From: Saprospiraceae bacterium
GTDB lineage: Bacteria > Bacteroidota > Bacteroidia > Chitinophagales > Saprospiraceae
Assembly: GCA_016714985.1 (NCBI GenBank)
Contig: JADKBS010000015.1
Coordinates: 1 to 64,000 of the forward strand
Length of the DNA: 64,000 nt
Direction: 5' to 3'
The notes under the pieces are model-generated. The model did no database searches, had not been told where the DNA came from, and was given only the letters and a program-made list of their open reading frames with translations. The position numbers were made by a program, and so were the translations under genes. Each line of letters opens with the position of its first letter. Position 1 is the stretch's first letter. Positions 62,722 through 64,000 of the stretch are shown piece by piece.

Positions 62722-64000
62722 CTATTCTTTGACAATTTTACCAGACTCAACGGACTTGCCCGCCCTTACCTGCCAGGTGAAAACACCTGTGCCCCAGCGG
62801 GAGGTCTTGTTGAAGATGATTTCCTGTCGGCCAGGGCCAGCGTATTCGTTCCAGGCAGCGACCAACCTGCCCAAGGCATCATAAACGGCCACGTCCACAT
62901 AGTCAGCTTCCTTCAAGTCCACCACCAGCTTGAACTCGTTGGAAAAAGGGTTGGGGGAACCCGTCACTTTGAGCGGTTCCTTGGTGGCCTGGCCCGGCAA
63001 TATACTGCCGTTCGCCACGTGCCCTAAGCGAAGGCCATTGGCCTTGCCGTCGGCTTCAAAAGCCGCCCCGTTAAGTATCTTGTCGTCCAAACTGAAAAGG
63101 CCTGCAAGGTCGCCGAGGTTGGTTCTTGCCTTGAAACGGAGGCTGAACGAAGGCGCATCGCCCCTAAAGGCCAATGGTGCGCCATGTTCGTCGTACCACA
63201 GGACCCGCAATTTGCCGTCCTTTGCTTCGGTAAGGCCAAAATTGCCGATGCCCATCCCCGTCAGCTCAGAGGGTAAGGCCTCTATGAATTCTATTTGGGT
63301 AGGGTCGAAGCGAAGGCCTGCTTGCCAGGCTGAGAGGTCTGTGTTACCATTTATGTAAAAATCGACATCAATCATGTCTCCAGTTAACATACTTGATTTA
63401 TTGGGCAAATAAAACAAGTCTATGCTTGATTCGCCTCTTTCGTTTGTTTGATTGCCAGTGAAGCTGCTACAATAGGCGTGACTATTGTTCACGTCACCTA
63501 TTTTGATTGCCACGAAATCCAACGCAGGGAAAGGTGGTTCATTCAATTCATAAACGATACATTCTGGAAAAGCCGAAGCCCAAGGATTGTTTGGGTTAGG
63601 AAAAGCAAAAGCAGCATCCACAAAGCGCCAAGAGGTGTTGTTTGGAAAATTATCATTGATGAACAGTATCAATTGCCGAATTGCCACCAAATCAAAAGTG
63701 GTGGCAGAACCAGAATTATTGGCATCAGCTGCAATGATTTTGTATGGCGAATCCAACAATTCACTGCCCAAAATATGCTTGCTGATGAGCACCAAGTCAA
63801 AGGTTGATACGCCATCAAGGGGCCCCGAGTCTTTATAGGGAGTTACCGTAACTACTGCATTGCCCTCCATACAGTTTGCCGTGTTAATCTCGAACGAAAA
63901 TTGTCCATCATCACAGTCACCCGGCACGACTTGGTCGCAGCCCCCACCAAATCCTGTTAAAGCCGGCGTCCAACAGTTGGCAGCATTTGATTCCACATCA
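62722..64000 (-). CDS. T9SS cargo protein with dockerin-like and cohesin-like domains (5' partial)
   Basis: The frame stays open through the right edge of the window, so the N-terminus is missing; the GTG at 63994-63996 is not a start. The visible part contains a dockerin-like segment with calcium-loop residues (GVSTFDLVLISKHILG…IIAADANNSGSATTFDLVAIRQLIL), then a beta-sandwich resembling a cohesin-type domain (MIDVDFYINGNTDLSAWQAGLRFDPTQIEFIEA). A T9SS type A sorting domain ends it (GSPNPFSNEFKLVVDLKEADYVDVAVYDALGRLVAAWNE…GVFTWQVRAGKSVESGKIVKE). In Bacteroidota this layout belongs to large surface adhesins and does not imply a cellulosome. Same strand as the 59246-62608 gene. Confidence 0.88.
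   Translation of the reverse strand, partial: DVESNAANCWTPALTGFGGGCDQVVPGDCDDGQFSFEINTANCMEGNAVVTVTPYKDSGPLDGVSTFDLVLISKHILGSELLDSPYKIIAADANNSGSATTFDLVAIRQLILFINDNFPNNTSWRFVDAAFAFPNPNNPWASAFPECIVYELNEPPFPALDFVAIKIGDVNNSHAYCSSFTGNQTNERGESSIDLFYLPNKSSMLTGDMIDVDFYINGNTDLSAWQAGLRFDPTQIEFIEALPSELTGMGIGNFGLTEAKDGKLRVLWYDEHGAPLAFRGDAPSFSLRFKARTNLGDLAGLFSLDDKILNGAAFEADGKANGLRLGHVANGSILPGQATKEPLKVTGSPNPFSNEFKLVVDLKEADYVDVAVYDALGRLVAAWNEYAGPGRQEIIFNKTSRWGTGVFTWQVRAGKSVESGKIVKE

Overview
The window looks like chromosomal DNA of a gliding or surface-adhesive Bacteroidota bacterium, most likely of the Saprospiria (Saprospiraceae/Haliscomenobacter/Lewinella type). The grounds are: eight proteins with type IX secretion (T9SS) C-terminal sorting signals, two large SprB-repeat proteins, a hybrid two-component sensor with AraC output, LytTR and HisKA_2-type signalling, several TAnnTTTG promoter boxes and little Shine-Dalgarno sequence. 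No rRNA, tRNA, CRISPR array, IS transposase or phage structural gene was seen.

Layout. (1) 1-11.0 kb, plus strand: three very large, co-directional, uncharacterised proteins (A, B, C), two of them interrupted by apparent single-base indels. (2) 11.1-17 kb: a secreted M14-type zinc carboxypeptidase and a giant hybrid sensor kinase. (3) 17.1-26.5 kb: two secreted T9SS cargo proteins, an Asn/Gly-rich repeat protein with a recent 273-bp internal duplication and a 1844-aa SprB-repeat adhesin. (4) 26.6-29.2 kb: a LytTR response regulator with its sensor kinase. (5) 29.3-39.9 kb: YhcG-type nuclease, T9SS and lipoproteins, small membrane proteins, an outer-membrane barrel, a DUF6909-like protein and a secreted clan GH-A glycoside hydrolase. 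(6) 40-49.7 kb: genes repeatedly broken by frameshifts (VanW, alpha/beta hydrolase, MocA-like transferase, a helical protein, a T9SS beta-propeller-like protein), with intact OsmC, CbrC-like and small membrane genes among them. (7) 49.8-52.9 kb: secreted sugar dehydrogenase-like T9SS protein and a GDSL lipoprotein. (8) 52.9-57.5 kb, minus strand: a compact surface-polysaccharide operon (nucleotidyltransferase/thymidylate-kinase-like fusion, hexapeptide acyltransferase, two glycosyltransferases), preceded by a 49-codon ORF with a double-glycine-leader look. (9) 57.9-59.2 kb: NtrC-type sigma-54 activator. (10) 59.2-64 kb, minus strand: two more large T9SS proteins, the last cut by the window end.

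Two themes run across the window. One is cell-surface display: T9SS cargo, polysaccharide synthesis and sensing genes. The other is a dense set of short dispersed repeats and perfect palindromes (CTGAAACC arrays, AATCCGAA runs, TCCCGA hairpins, a 129-bp three-stem element). They lie both between genes and in frame inside genes, where they add amino acids. The many indels sit partly in homopolymers and are regionally clustered, so an error-prone assembly is the simplest explanation; true decay cannot be excluded.
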